Of a stretch of DNA of 64,000 nucleotides, positions 17,045 to 25,911 are shown one piece after another. The stretch is from NCBI RefSeq assembly GCF_041415945.1, contig NZ_JBGCUS010000001.1, forward strand, positions 1 to 64,000, written 5' to 3'. The notes under the pieces are model-generated. The model was not told the origin of the DNA. It worked only from the letters and a program-made list of their open reading frames with translations, and ran no database searches. Position 1 is the stretch's first letter. Each line of letters starts with the position of its first letter. Both the position numbers and the translations under genes were made by a program. Source of the stretch: Ancylobacter sp. IITR112. GTDB lineage: Bacteria; Pseudomonadota; Alphaproteobacteria; Rhizobiales; Xanthobacteraceae.

Positions 17045-18205
17045 ATGGGAAAGACCGACAAGGACATACTGACCACGGCCGAGACCGCCAAAATACTCGG
17101 CGTGTCGGTTCGCACAGCCCAGTTACTGATCGAAGGCGGCTCCGTGCCGTCGTGGAAGACACCGGGCGGGCACCGCCGGGTCTACCGCGCGGACGTCATG
17201 GGATTGATCGAACGGCCCGCGCCGGGCGCGCCCGGCGCGCCGCTTCCGTCCGCCACCGTCATCCTTGTCGCTCCGTCCGAACGGCTTGCCCACCATGATC
17301 GCCTGTTTGCCGGCATTCCCGAATGCACGGTGGAAGCCTTCGACAATGTCCACCGGGCCCTGTTTGCCATCGGCTCCGTCCGGCCGCACGCCATCATCGT
17401 CGATCTCGAACCGCCCGATGCCGAGCGGGAGAGGCTGCTGCACAGCCTCTGCGCCAACCCGTCGCTGGGTCACAGCCGGATTCTCGCGATCGCGACCGCA
17501 GGCACGATCGCCAGCGCCGATTTGCCCGGCCGCGTCGTGTGTGTCGAGACCGCCGAACAGGCGGCCGCCGCGATACGTGTGTCCCTGATCGACGCGGGCA
17601 CGCCGGCCCCGCCTACCGACGCGCTGTTTCCAATCGCGCTCAATGAGAGCCAGAGGCTGGTGGCGCTCGAGCGCTCGGGACTGTTGGACACGCTTCCCGA
17701 GGAAGCGTTCGACCGCTTGACCTGGCTGGCCTCCCGCACTCTCGACGCGCCGATCGCGCTGCTGACCCTGCTCACCCCCACCCGGCAATGGTTCAAGTCG
17801 CGCATCGGTCTCGACACGCCGGAAACCCCGCGAAGCTGGGCGTTCTGCAATCATACGATCCTGCAGAAGGCGGTGTTCTCAGTGGAGAACCTGCCGAGCG
17901 ATCCGCGCTTTGCCGCCAATCCGGCCGTCGCGGGTGATCTCGGCTTCCGCTTCTACGCCGGCGCCCCCGTCCATGACAGCGAGGGCTTCACCGTGGGGTC
18001 GCTGTGCATCATCGACCGAAAGCCGCGCAAGCTGGACGATGGCGAGCGGCGGACCCTGATGGCGTTGGCGGCGCTGGCATCCGACGAGGTGCGGCTGCGC
18101 GCCGTCGAACGGCAGCTGCGGGATGCGCTTGGCAAGGCGCAGCGGCATGGAGCTGGCCAGGGCCACAGCGTGCCGGCCGTGCCCGCCGGGGAAGCGCGCG
18201 GCTGA
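17045..18205 (+). CDS. HTH-GAF signalling protein
   Basis: 386 residues from ATG 17,045, which follows GGGGAAGGCG; a GTG 12 bases earlier is also possible. Order: excisionase/MerR-like HTH (about 8-50, LTTAETAKILGVSVRTAQLLIEGG and TPGGHRRVYRADV), a receiver-like domain with a possible aspartate in HAIIVDLEPPD (about 65-180), and a GAF domain (about 200-350; LERSGLLDTLPEEAFDRLTWLASR, WAFCNHTIL, FYAGAPV, GSLCIIDRKPR). The combination suggests a sensor that binds DNA directly. It stands alone, so target genes are unknown. Confidence 0.8.
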   Translation: MGKTDKDILTTAETAKILGVSVRTAQLLIEGGSVPSWKTPGGHRRVYRADVMGLIERPAPGAPGAPLPSATVILVAPSERLAHHDRLFAGIPECTVEAFDNVHRALFAIGSVRPHAIIVDLEPPDAERERLLHSLCANPSLGHSRILAIATAGTIASADLPGRVVCVETAEQAAAAIRVSLIDAGTPAPPTDALFPIALNESQRLVALERSGLLDTLPEEAFDRLTWLASRTLDAPIALLTLLTPTRQWFKSRIGLDTPETPRSWAFCNHTILQKAVFSVENLPSDPRFAANPAVAGDLGFRFYAGAPVHDSEGFTVGSLCIIDRKPRKLDDGERRTLMALAALASDEVRLRAVERQLRDALGKAQRHGAGQGHSVPAVPAGEARG

Positions 18206-18214
18206 CGCGCCGCG

Positions 18215-18640
18215 TCAGGTTCGCGCGTGCAGTTCCGCTCCACTGCGCGAGGACAGAACCGCCACCGCGAGCAGGCCGCCAATGAGCCCGATATGCTCGA
18301 TCGCCGTGTGAAAGGCGATCGTCCGGAAGGGCTCTGCGGTCATGGCCCAGAAGTGATGGACCAGGGGGATCGTCAGCCCGGTGAACAGGACGAGCATGGC
18401 GGCGCCGAGCCACACATGGCGCCCGCTGATGATGAACAGCGAGGCCGCCAGTTGCACGGCAATGGTGGCGATGTTGAAGCCGATAGCCGGCTCCAGGCCG
18501 GCCCGCGCCATCTCGGCGACGCCGCCCTCGAAGTCGAGGAATTTGGAGATCCCGCTCAGCCAGAACGGCGCGGTCAGCAAAAGGCGCGCGAGCAGGCTCG
18601 ATGCCGGTCGATCAAGAAGTCGCATGATGGTCTCGTTCAT
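18215..18640 (-). CDS. DoxX-family membrane protein
   Basis: 141 residues with four predicted helices; family signatures are RLLLTAPFWLSGISKFLDFEGG near the start and GLTIPLVHHFW. ATG 18,640 has GAGGCGG as ribosome site; an alternative ATG at 18,652 overlaps the stop of the P450 gene as ATGA. Either way it is coupled to the P450 gene. DoxX-like proteins are poorly characterised and are often linked to redox or thiosulfate-quinone chemistry; its role here is unknown. Confidence 0.8.
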   Translation of the reverse strand: MNETIMRLLDRPASSLLARLLLTAPFWLSGISKFLDFEGGVAEMARAGLEPAIGFNIATIAVQLAASLFIISGRHVWLGAAMLVLFTGLTIPLVHHFWAMTAEPFRTIAFHTAIEHIGLIGGLLAVAVLSSRSGAELHART

Positions 18641-18648
18641 TGTCCGCC

Positions 18649-19890
18649 TCATCCCGGTATCTTGACCACGAGTTCGGTATAGCCGTGGGTGAAGGTCGAG
18701 GCCGATCTCACCGGGGGATGGCAGACCTCTACTCTCTCGAAACGCCGCAGAAGCTCTTCCCAGAGAATCCTTATCTGCAGATCGGCCACGCGCGCGCCGA
18801 CGCAGCGATGTATGCCGGCTCCAAAGGCGAGGTGCCGGCGCGCGTTCGGACGGCTGACATCGAACTTCTCGGCGTGCTCGAAAACCCCCTCGTCCCGGTT
18901 GCCGGAGAGATACCACAAGACCACTTTGTCGCCCTTCCTGATGGTCCTGTCGCCGAGGGTCACGTCGCGCATGGCGGTCCGGCGCATATGCGCGATCGGC
19001 GTCTGCCAGCGCAATATTTCGGGCGTCAGGCCGGCGATCAGCTCGGGGTGCCTGCGCAGTGTCGTCAGTTCCTCGGGGAACCGATCGAAGGCGACGATGC
19101 TGCCGCTGATGGCGCTGCGGCTGGTGTCGTTGCCGCCGACAATCAGCAGCAGGATCGTGCCGTGAAGCTCGGCGCGCGACATGCCCCGCGTCTTCGGCCC
19201 GGACGCAAGCATGGAAATCAGGTCATCGCCAAACGGGTCTTTCAACCGCTCGTCCCAGATCGCGTCAAACGCGGCGAAGCACTCCTGCATGACGCGCAGC
19301 TTGTCCGCGACGGTCGGGAAGGCGGGACTGCCGGGAAGGGCGACCATCGCTTCCGACCATCGGATCAGATCGCGGCAGCGCTCCTGCGGGTAGCCGAGCA
19401 GGAGGGCGAGCGTGCGGGCCGTGAGCTCGACCGAGACCCGGTCAACCCAGTCGAACTCCCCACCGATCGGCAGTTGATCAAGGGTTTCCTCCGACCAGAG
19501 GCGAAGCTGACCTGCGAGAAAGCGCAGGCGATCGTGAGAAAATGCCGGGGCCACCACTTTGCGTTGCTCCGCATGCCGTGGCGGGTCCATGGCGATGAAG
19601 GACGGGAAGAACTGCGGATCGTCAGGACGGGAGGTGATCGTTATGCCGCCATTGAGGTGGTCGGATGAAAACGTCTCCGGATCGAGCTCGATGGCCTCGA
19701 TGTCGCGGTGCTGTGTGATCGACCAGTAGGCGCCGAACAGTCCCTGCGCACAGTAATGCACGGGGGCCTCTCGGCGGAGGCGTTCGAAATAGCGCGGCGC
19801 CAAGCCCAATCTGAACAGCTCGGGCTGCGCCACATCTATCGCGTCGATCGGCAGGTTATGGAGGTGGGTCTCGAAAGTCGTGGCGTTCAT
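18649..19890 (-). CDS. Cytochrome P450
   Basis: Soluble bacterial class-I-type P450 of 413 residues. The I-helix motif is GGNDTSRSA (about residue 250), the ExxR is in TPEILRWQTPI, and the heme loop FGAGIHRCVG (about 356-365) supplies the cysteine ligand near residue 363. The pattern MRRTAMRDVTLGDRTIRKGDKVVLWYLSGNRDE is typical of the CYP101/CYP111-like groups that hydroxylate terpenoids. No ferredoxin or ferredoxin reductase gene is seen beside it, so electrons must come from elsewhere. Downstream is the DoxX gene. Confidence 0.92.
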   Translation of the reverse strand: MNATTFETHLHNLPIDAIDVAQPELFRLGLAPRYFERLRREAPVHYCAQGLFGAYWSITQHRDIEAIELDPETFSSDHLNGGITITSRPDDPQFFPSFIAMDPPRHAEQRKVVAPAFSHDRLRFLAGQLRLWSEETLDQLPIGGEFDWVDRVSVELTARTLALLLGYPQERCRDLIRWSEAMVALPGSPAFPTVADKLRVMQECFAAFDAIWDERLKDPFGDDLISMLASGPKTRGMSRAELHGTILLLIVGGNDTSRSAISGSIVAFDRFPEELTTLRRHPELIAGLTPEILRWQTPIAHMRRTAMRDVTLGDRTIRKGDKVVLWYLSGNRDEGVFEHAEKFDVSRPNARRHLAFGAGIHRCVGARVADLQIRILWEELLRRFERVEVCHPPVRSASTFTHGYTELVVKIPG

Positions 19891-19950
19891 TGTCTCACTT
19901 TCGTTTCGCCCAGCGCGCTGGAGCGTTTTGTGTGAGTTGCTCGATTCCCG

Positions 19951-20721
19951 TCAGAAAAGCGGGTCCACATCGGCATCGAGGACGTAGCCGATGCCGCGAT
20001 GGGTCTTGATCATCTGCGGCGGCGAGAGCGGAGACTGCAGCTTCCGCCTCAACCTGAGTATCTGGCCGTCAATGCTCCGGTCGGAAATGTCGTCGTGCGG
20101 CCGGCTGGCGCGCATCAGCTGCAGCCTGGAGAGCGGGCGGCGTGGCGACTCCAGAAACAGGTTCAGCAGGGCGAATTCGTTGCGGGAGAGTTTGACGATC
20201 TGTCCGGTGGGATCCTTCAAGCTGCGTATCCGGCGCCGCAGTTCCCAGCCCATGAAGCGCCACCCGGCGCGCGGGTATTCGAGGGGAAAAACGGGTGCCA
20301 TGCCATGGCGCCGAAGGATGGCGCGGCCGCGCGCGAGAAGTTCGCGCGGGTCCAGCGGTTCTCTCAGATAATCATCGGCGCCGAGTTCAAGCCCGGCGAC
20401 ACAGTCGACGTCGTCGCGGCCGGCGCGCGTGATCAGGATGACGGGAATATCGGTTTCCATGCGGACCCGACGCAGAAGCTCAAGGCCGTCAAGGGACTCA
20501 GGCTGCACGTCCAGCACGAGGAGGTTAAAACCGTCGGCCTGTAACCGGGAGGTCGCGGGCATGGCGTCCATGCCGATGGCACCGCACCCATGGCTGCGAA
20601 GATAGGTGGTGAACCGCTCGCGCAGATCGCGATCGCTGGTAACGACCAGCACGTTCAGCCCAGGAGCGGCCCGACCGGACGGCGCTGCCGCTGTCCGGTC
20701 GGTGGAGGTCGGGTGATACAT
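19951..20721 (-). CDS. OmpR-type response regulator with an altered receiver
   Basis: Two-domain regulator: receiver (about 20-125) and OmpR/PhoB winged-helix domain (about 150-250; VKLSRNEFALLNLFLESPRRPLSRLQLMRA...DRSIDGQILRLRRKL...THRGIGYVLD). ATG 20,721 was chosen; a GTG at 20,733 is possible. The phosphoacceptor aspartate is present (LLVLDVQPE), but the first acidic patch reads VTSDRD and the normally invariant lysine is glutamate in DDYLREPLDP. Phosphorylation-dependent switching may therefore be changed or lost. No histidine kinase gene lies next to it. Confidence 0.85.
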   Translation of the reverse strand: MYHPTSTDRTAAAPSGRAAPGLNVLVVTSDRDLRERFTTYLRSHGCGAIGMDAMPATSRLQADGFNLLVLDVQPESLDGLELLRRVRMETDIPVILITRAGRDDVDCVAGLELGADDYLREPLDPRELLARGRAILRRHGMAPVFPLEYPRAGWRFMGWELRRRIRSLKDPTGQIVKLSRNEFALLNLFLESPRRPLSRLQLMRASRPHDDISDRSIDGQILRLRRKLQSPLSPPQMIKTHRGIGYVLDADVDPLF

Positions 20722-20781
20722 GGGCAATCCCACAATGGGCGCCAGGACGCTGGCCTCATGGACGGCCCCGGCGCGAGGGTG

Positions 20782-22398
20782 TCAGAGGTCGTAGGTCTGG
20801 CGGATCATCGCGGCGGCACGCTCGCCGATGACGGCACAGGGGGCCTGCGTGTTTCCGGTGGTGACGCGCGGCATGATCGAGGCGTCGGCGATGCGCAGAC
20901 CCTCGACCCCATAGACGTTGAGAGAGGCGTCCACGACCGACATCGCGTCGCGTCCCATCTTCGCCGTGCAGCTCTGATGCCAGTAGGTGACGGCGGATTC
21001 GCGCACGAACTGCTTCATCGCCTCGCCCTTGAGCGGGCCCGGCAGCGCCTCACCCTTCACCAGAGGCTGGAAGGCCCGGGCATTTCCAAGCTCGCGGCAG
21101 AGCTCGATGCAGGCGAGTGCCGTCTCCATGTCGGCGGGGTCCGACAGCATGTTCGCGTCGATCTCGATCGCGGACAGCGGATCCGCGCCGGTGAGGCGAA
21201 GCCGGCCACGGCTGCTTGGCCGCGCCAGGCCGGCGAACATCGTCCACCCCTGCGCGGGCACGCCCCATGCCGCCGTCCGCTCGCTCGGCACCGGAAACTC
21301 GGCCTGGCAGAACAGCAGGTCGGGTGATTCAAGCTCGGGACGGGTCTTCCAGTATAGTTTCGCTTCGCTCCCGTTATTGCGCGGCGCGATGGCGTCGCGA
21401 TACTCCCAGATGCAGCAGAAGGCTGTGTGATCCTGCAGGTTCGCGCCGACGCCGGGCAGATGCTGGCGCACGGGGATGCCGTGTCGGCCAAGTTCCGAGG
21501 CATCACCGATGCCCGAATACATCAGGACTTTCGGCGTATGGATCGCGCCGAGCGACAGGATCACCTCCGCACTGGCGCATAGTCGCATGACCTGTCCGTC
21601 GCGAACCACCTCAATGCCGACGGCGCGCCGGCCCTCGAAGATCACCCGGCGCACCGTCGTTCCGGTGAGCACGGTCAGGTTGGGCCGGTCCATCCAGGGC
21701 CGCGCATAGGCGCGGAAGAGTGAGTGGCGCCGCCCATCCCGCACCAGCATGTCGGAGAGGGCGACGCCTCCCGCGCCTTCCATCATCGCGCCATTGGGAT
21801 GATCGAAGCGCGGGATGCCTATTTCGGTTGCGGCATCGAGCAGGGCGAGCGCGACCGGGCTGGGATCGCGCGCCGGCTGCACCCATACCGGGCCCGCTGT
21901 GCCGCGATAATGCGGATCGGGCGTGCCCTGCCAGTTCTCGATTCGACGATAGATGTCGAGCACCGCCGGGTAGCCCCAGGCGGGATCGCCGCTCTCCTTG
22001 GCAAAGAAGTCCCAGTCGCTGCGGTGCCCGCGCGCCCACACCATCACATTGATGCTGGACCCGCCGCCGAGGCCCTTGCCCATCGACATCGAGAGGGTCC
22101 GGCCGTCGAGGTGCGGATTGGGTGTCGCCTGAAAGCCCCAGTCACGCGCGCTGCCAAGGTTCTGCGGCCATTGCGAAGGGTCGAGCACCGTCTCGGCTTC
22201 GTCATCTTCCCCCGCCTCGACGAGGAGCACGTCGACATCGGGGTTCTCGGCCAGGCGCCTCGCCACGACCGAACCGGAAGAGCCGGCGCCGCAGACGATG
22301 AAATTGTACTGCGCCGGGGGCCGCTCCCGCAGCCGGTTCTGGTTCTCGGCGACCCGCCTGGCGAAGTCCGGCGCGTCGTCCTTGTCGATCTCGCTCAT
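20782..22398 (-). CDS. GMC-family FAD-dependent oxidoreductase
   Basis: 538-residue GMC oxidoreductase, the family of choline, glucose and alcohol dehydrogenases. FAD-binding CGAGSSG at residues 36-42, family segment GKGLGGGSSINVMVWARGH, second signature LSLGAIHTPKVLMYSGIG, and catalytic histidine in TYWHQSCTAKMG (about 478) with the closing VVDASLNVYGVEGLRIADASIMPRVTTGNTQAP. No signal peptide. The electron acceptor and substrate are unknown; the upstream region at about 22,405-22,460 is AT-rich and probably holds its promoter. Confidence 0.92.
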   Translation of the reverse strand: MSEIDKDDAPDFARRVAENQNRLRERPPAQYNFIVCGAGSSGSVVARRLAENPDVDVLLVEAGEDDEAETVLDPSQWPQNLGSARDWGFQATPNPHLDGRTLSMSMGKGLGGGSSINVMVWARGHRSDWDFFAKESGDPAWGYPAVLDIYRRIENWQGTPDPHYRGTAGPVWVQPARDPSPVALALLDAATEIGIPRFDHPNGAMMEGAGGVALSDMLVRDGRRHSLFRAYARPWMDRPNLTVLTGTTVRRVIFEGRRAVGIEVVRDGQVMRLCASAEVILSLGAIHTPKVLMYSGIGDASELGRHGIPVRQHLPGVGANLQDHTAFCCIWEYRDAIAPRNNGSEAKLYWKTRPELESPDLLFCQAEFPVPSERTAAWGVPAQGWTMFAGLARPSSRGRLRLTGADPLSAIEIDANMLSDPADMETALACIELCRELGNARAFQPLVKGEALPGPLKGEAMKQFVRESAVTYWHQSCTAKMGRDAMSVVDASLNVYGVEGLRIADASIMPRVTTGNTQAPCAVIGERAAAMIRQTYDL

Positions 22399-22698
22399 GT
22401 CGCAAACTCCTTTGAATGGCGACGTGGTATCATTTTTATCAAATTAATCAAATATAGCCTTTATGCTAAATCGCGGCGGCGGGCCGCGACGCGAGACAGC
22501 ACGGCCTCGTTGCCGTGACGTCGGGGGCCCGCTCCTGACCGCGCCAGCCATGCGCAGTCGATCGCCCGGGCTGTTGCCCGGTCGGCTCACGCCGGCATGG
22601 GGGTGGAAGCGTCGGCCGTCCGGTGCGGACCTGTGCCGCGCCGGCTCGTCCGTCCGTGGGGGGCGTGAACGCCCCCCCCCCCCGGGTGATCGGTCCGT
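22399..22698. other. Intergenic region with promoter-like AT stretch and a C12 tract
   Basis: The left part (about 22,405-22,460) is AT-rich and probably the GMC gene promoter. The right part has a hairpin, GGGGGGCG (22,658-22,665), loop TGAA, CGCCCCCC (22,670-22,677), running into a tract of 12 C (22,672-22,683), just past the stop of the SnoaL-like gene. No gene is evident. Confidence 0.55.
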
Positions 22699-23124
22699 TC
22701 AGTACGTCGCGGTCGGGTTGACCTGCCAGATTTCGTCGACCAGCCTGTCGCCGCGATACAGCAGCACGTAGCGCACCTTGACCGTGTTCTTGCCGGCGAA
22801 GGTGACATCGGCCGTGACCGTGCCGCCCTTGGGATTGGCCGCCTCCACCGCCATGGCGATGGTCGCCGTCTGGGTGCCCTGGGCGGCGAAGAATTTCGAC
22901 CAGATCTCCTTGATCGTGCCCGGCTGGCTATAGGTGCCGTCGAGCGGGCCGCCGACCCAGTGCAGGGTCGCGCCGGGGCCATAGGCGGCCGACACGCCCG
23001 CGAGGTCGCCGCCGGCTATGGCGGCGATGCGCGACCTGGCGAGGTCTTCGGCGGATCCCGCCAGCGCGGCCGAGCCGGAAGCGGCGATAAGGACGAACGT
23101 GGCGGCGAGAGTTGAAAGGCGCAT
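22699..23124 (-). CDS. Exported SnoaL/NTF2-like protein
   Basis: 141 residues with a clear signal peptide (MRLSTLAATFVLIAASGSAALAG). The mature part has the NTF2-like pattern: DLARSRIAAIAGGDLAGVSAAYGPGATLHWVGGPLDG, then IKEIWSKFFAAQGT and TVKVRYVLLYRGDRLVDEIWQVNP. It is probably periplasmic. It lies divergent to the DUF305 operon, behind an ECF-type promoter of the same sequence and spacing, which suggests shared control. Function unknown. Confidence 0.85.
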   Translation of the reverse strand: MRLSTLAATFVLIAASGSAALAGSAEDLARSRIAAIAGGDLAGVSAAYGPGATLHWVGGPLDGTYSQPGTIKEIWSKFFAAQGTQTATIAMAVEAANPKGGTVTADVTFAGKNTVKVRYVLLYRGDRLVDEIWQVNPTATY

Positions 23125-23156
23125 GTGACTCGATCTCCAATGTGGCCTGCATCGGG

Positions 23157-23182
23157 AGACTCGCGTCGCGCCGCTTTATTCC
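23157..23182 (-). promoter_or_regulatory. ECF-type promoter (GGAATAA-N13-GAGTC), copy 2
   Basis: On the minus strand GGAATAA lies at 23,182-23,176 and GAGTC at 23,162-23,158, ending 33 nt before the ATG of the exported SnoaL-like gene. Geometry is identical to copies 1 and 3; copy 3 lies back to back 90 bp away. Confidence 0.7.
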
Positions 23183-23271
23183 GCCTGACGGGGCGTGCGT
23201 TCCGATTTTCGCGTCGCACGGGGGGCGTCGGGCGGGTTCGGCGAAGGGCCGGAGAAAATTCGCGCCCGGGC

Positions 23272-23297
23272 GGAATAATCGCGCCGGCTGCGAGTCC
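23272..23297 (+). promoter_or_regulatory. ECF-type promoter (GGAATAA-N13-GAGTC), copy 3
   Basis: GGAATAA at 23,272-23,278 and GAGTC at 23,292-23,296, 40 nt upstream of the DUF305 ATG. It would drive the DUF305, beta-propeller, sigma and anti-sigma genes, giving autoregulation of the ECF factor. Confidence 0.7.
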
Positions 23298-23336
23298 AAC
23301 CTTCCGAAGGCGTCATCGCCCGAAGGAGAAAAGTCC

Positions 23337-23846
23337 ATGCGACAACGACACCTGCCTCGTGTCGGCGTGCTGCTCGCGCTCTGCCTGACTGGGAGCGCGG
23401 CCGCGGCGGGCGACCACAGCCATGGCGCCGACACGGCTTCCACAACCCGCGCCGAATCGCCGTTTCTCGCCGAGAACGCCGCCGCCATGGACAAGATGAT
23501 GGCGGACATGGAGGTGACGCCGACCGGCGACATCGACGCCGACTTCACCGCGATGATGATCCCGCACCATCAGGGCGCCATCGACATGGCGGTGGCCTAT
23601 CTGCGCTACGGCACGAACCCGCAATTGCGGCGGCTCGCGCAGGAGATCGTCATCGAGCAGCAGCAGGAGATCGCCGCGATGCGGCTCGCGCTCGGCCAGC
23701 CCCTGCCGCCTTCCGCGCCGGCTCCGACCCTGCCCGAGGCTGGCGCCGCCCATGACCATTCCGCCATGCCCCCGGGCACCCTGTCGCCCCGCCCGATGCC
23801 CGCCAGCACCCTGGCGATGCCGGCCCTGTCGACCCCGGTGAAGTAG
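23337..23846 (+). CDS. DUF305 exported protein, His/Met-rich
   Basis: 169 residues from ATG 23,337 (GAAGGAGAAAAG ribosome site). Signal peptide (RVGVLLALCLTGSAAAAG), His-containing start of the mature protein (GDHSHGAD), and the DUF305 core DADFTAMMIPHHQGAIDMAVAYLRYG with its typical histidines and methionines, then AQEIVIEQQQEIAAMR. The tail is rich in His and Met (AHDHSAMPPG, RPMPASTLAMPA). DUF305 proteins are often found with copper-handling genes; a metal-binding role is inferred. First gene of the sigma-factor operon. Confidence 0.88.
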   Translation: MRQRHLPRVGVLLALCLTGSAAAAGDHSHGADTASTTRAESPFLAENAAAMDKMMADMEVTPTGDIDADFTAMMIPHHQGAIDMAVAYLRYGTNPQLRRLAQEIVIEQQQEIAAMRLALGQPLPPSAPAPTLPEAGAAHDHSAMPPGTLSPRPMPASTLAMPALSTPVK

Positions 23847-23856
23847 GAACCGTCCC

Positions 23857-25314
23857 ATGAACACATCCGTCCTCACCGGCGTGCTCGCCAGCGTTCTTCT
23901 CGCCTGTGCGGTGCCCGCCTTCGCCGGACAGGCGCCGTTCGCCGCCTCCGCCCCGGACATTCCGCTGAGCAGCCGCGACCGCGTCTATGCCGCCGAACAG
24001 TTCTCCAACACCATCTCCGTCACCGATCCCGCGACCAACAAGCTGGTCGGCATCATCCGGCTGGGCGAGCCGCAGCCGACGAACTTCAGCCCGCTCTACA
24101 AGGGGCAGGTGCTGGTGCACGGCATGGGCTTCTCGCCGGACGCCAAGACCCTCGCTGTGGTGTCGATCGGCTCGAACGCCGTCACCTTCATCGACACCGC
24201 GACCAATGCGGTGAAGCACACCACCTATCTCGGCCGCTCGCCGCACGAGGCGTTCTTCACGCCTGACGGCAAGGAGGTCTGGGTGACGGTGCGCGGCGAG
24301 GACTACATCGCCGTACTGGACGGGACGACCTATGAGGAGAAAACGCGCATCAAGGTGCCGAACGGCCCGGGCATGCAGATCTTCTCGCCCGACGGGAAAT
24401 ACGGCTATGTCTGCTCCTCCTTCATGCCCGAGACCGTGGTGATCTCGGTCGCCGACCACAGGATCGTCGGCCGTGTGAAGCAGGAAAGCCCGTTCTGTCC
24501 CAACATCGCGGCGACGCCGGACGGCAAGCAGGTGTGGTTCACGCTGAAGGACATCGGCAAGGTGCAGGTGTTCAATGCGCGCCCGCCCTTCGATGTGATC
24601 AAGACGATCGACACCGGCCCCATCACCAACCACGTCAACTTCGCCCGCAATGCCAAGGGCAGCTTCGCCTATGTGACGGTGGGCGGGCTCAACGAGGTCA
24701 AGGTGTTCCGCACCGACGACTTTACGCCTGTGGCGACGATTCCTGTCGGCAAGCTGCCGCACGGCCTCTGGCCGTCGGGTAATGGCTCGCGGGTCTATGT
24801 CGGGCTGGAGAACGCCGATGCGCTCGCGGCCATCGACACGCTGACCAATACGGTGGTGGCCACCATTCCCGTCGGCCAGGCGCCGCAGGCGGTCAACTAC
24901 GTGCCCGGCGCCGTGCCGGAGGGCGAGGGCACGCAGAACCTCCAGCCGCTCGGCGTCGCCGGGCAGGCGGCGCATCTCAGCCTGACCACGGACGGCAAGG
25001 CCGCCGACACGCCCCCGACCAGCGTCGCGCTGTTCGACCAGGGTCTGATCCAGGTCCTGCAGGCGTCGGTGACCGGCCTCGCGCCGAAGAAGCCGCATGT
25101 ACTGGCGCTGGCCAGCCAGCCCGACGGCACGGGCGCGATCGAGCCGCTCTCGGCCTTCATGTCCAATCCCGCCGGCTCGGCGATCGTCAACGCCGCCGGG
25201 CCCATCCGCCAGATCGTGCAGAACGAGGCCAAGGCCCAGCGCCGCTATCTCGTCATCACGCAGGGCACGGTCGCCCAGCCCGGCGCCGTCGTCCAGCGCC
25301 AGACGCTGGATTGA
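23857..25314 (+). CDS. Exported YVTN/NHL-type beta-propeller protein
   Basis: 485 residues with a signal peptide (ending about AFAG-QA) and a seven-bladed propeller of about residues 40-350 built from repeats such as NTISVTDPATNKLVGIIRLG, NAVTFIDTATNAVKHTTYLG, DYIAVLDGTTYEEKTRIKVP, NEVKVFRTDDFTPVATIPVG and DALAAIDTLTNTVVATIPVG. A separate C-terminal domain (about 370-485) is of unknown fold. Probably periplasmic. It begins 10 nt after the DUF305 stop and lies in the same operon, often seen with ECF sigma factors of this kind. Confidence 0.85.
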   Translation: MNTSVLTGVLASVLLACAVPAFAGQAPFAASAPDIPLSSRDRVYAAEQFSNTISVTDPATNKLVGIIRLGEPQPTNFSPLYKGQVLVHGMGFSPDAKTLAVVSIGSNAVTFIDTATNAVKHTTYLGRSPHEAFFTPDGKEVWVTVRGEDYIAVLDGTTYEEKTRIKVPNGPGMQIFSPDGKYGYVCSSFMPETVVISVADHRIVGRVKQESPFCPNIAATPDGKQVWFTLKDIGKVQVFNARPPFDVIKTIDTGPITNHVNFARNAKGSFAYVTVGGLNEVKVFRTDDFTPVATIPVGKLPHGLWPSGNGSRVYVGLENADALAAIDTLTNTVVATIPVGQAPQAVNYVPGAVPEGEGTQNLQPLGVAGQAAHLSLTTDGKAADTPPTSVALFDQGLIQVLQASVTGLAPKKPHVLALASQPDGTGAIEPLSAFMSNPAGSAIVNAAGPIRQIVQNEAKAQRRYLVITQGTVAQPGAVVQRQTLD

Positions 25315-25380
25315 CGCGCCACGCCTGCGCCAGGACAGTCGCTCATGGGGGAGGCGCGCCTCTCCTCGAAAGGAGACACC

Positions 25381-25911
25381 GTGAACCACGAGATGGTGCG
25401 CCTCATCGAGCCGCTGATCCCGGCATTGCGGCGTTATGCGCGGGCGCTGATGCGTGAGCGGACGGCGGCGGACGATCTGGTGCAGGATTGTCTGGAGCGT
25501 ACGATCAGCCGCTGGCACCAGCGGCGGCCGGGCGAGGACCCACGGGCCTGGATCTTCACCATCCTGCACAATCTCGCCATGACGCGGCTGCGCCGGACGA
25601 CGCAGCGCCCGATCCATATCGGGCTCGACGACGCCGATCCGGCGAGCTTCGCCTCGGCGGCCCGACAGGAGGACGGTCTGCGCCATCGAGACCTCGTCAA
25701 TGCGCTGGCGCAGCTGCCGGATGAACAGCGCACCGTGCTTCTGCTGGTCACGGTCGAGGAACTCTCCTATGCCGATGCGGCGCAGGTGCTGGGCGTGCCG
25801 ATCGGCACGGTCATGTCGCGCCTGTCGCGTGCCCGCGAACGCCTTGCCAGGCTGATGTCCGTCGAGCCGCGGACAGCCCGCCTGTCGCCCCATCTCCGGA
25901 GCGTGAAATGA
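25381..25911 (+). CDS. ECF-family RNA polymerase sigma factor
   Basis: 176-residue extracytoplasmic-function sigma factor. GTG 25,381 follows a strong AAAGGAGACACC; an ATG 12 codons earlier would translate this ribosome site. Region 2 is ALRRYARALMRERTAADDLVQDCLERTISRWHQRRPGEDPRAWIFTILHNLAMTRLR; region 4 is LAQLPDEQRTVLLLVTVEELSYADAAQVLGVPIGTVMSRLSRARERLARLM. Fourth gene-level member of the DUF305 operon and overlapping its anti-sigma gene by ATGA. It probably reads the GGAATAA-N13-GAGTC promoters nearby. Confidence 0.93.
   Translation: MNHEMVRLIEPLIPALRRYARALMRERTAADDLVQDCLERTISRWHQRRPGEDPRAWIFTILHNLAMTRLRRTTQRPIHIGLDDADPASFASAARQEDGLRHRDLVNALAQLPDEQRTVLLLVTVEELSYADAAQVLGVPIGTVMSRLSRARERLARLMSVEPRTARLSPHLRSVK

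Noticed and set aside
22463..22771. 102-codon plus-strand frame over the C tract
   Set aside because: It runs through the homopolymer and hairpin and overlaps the SnoaL-like gene on the other strand; no coding signal.
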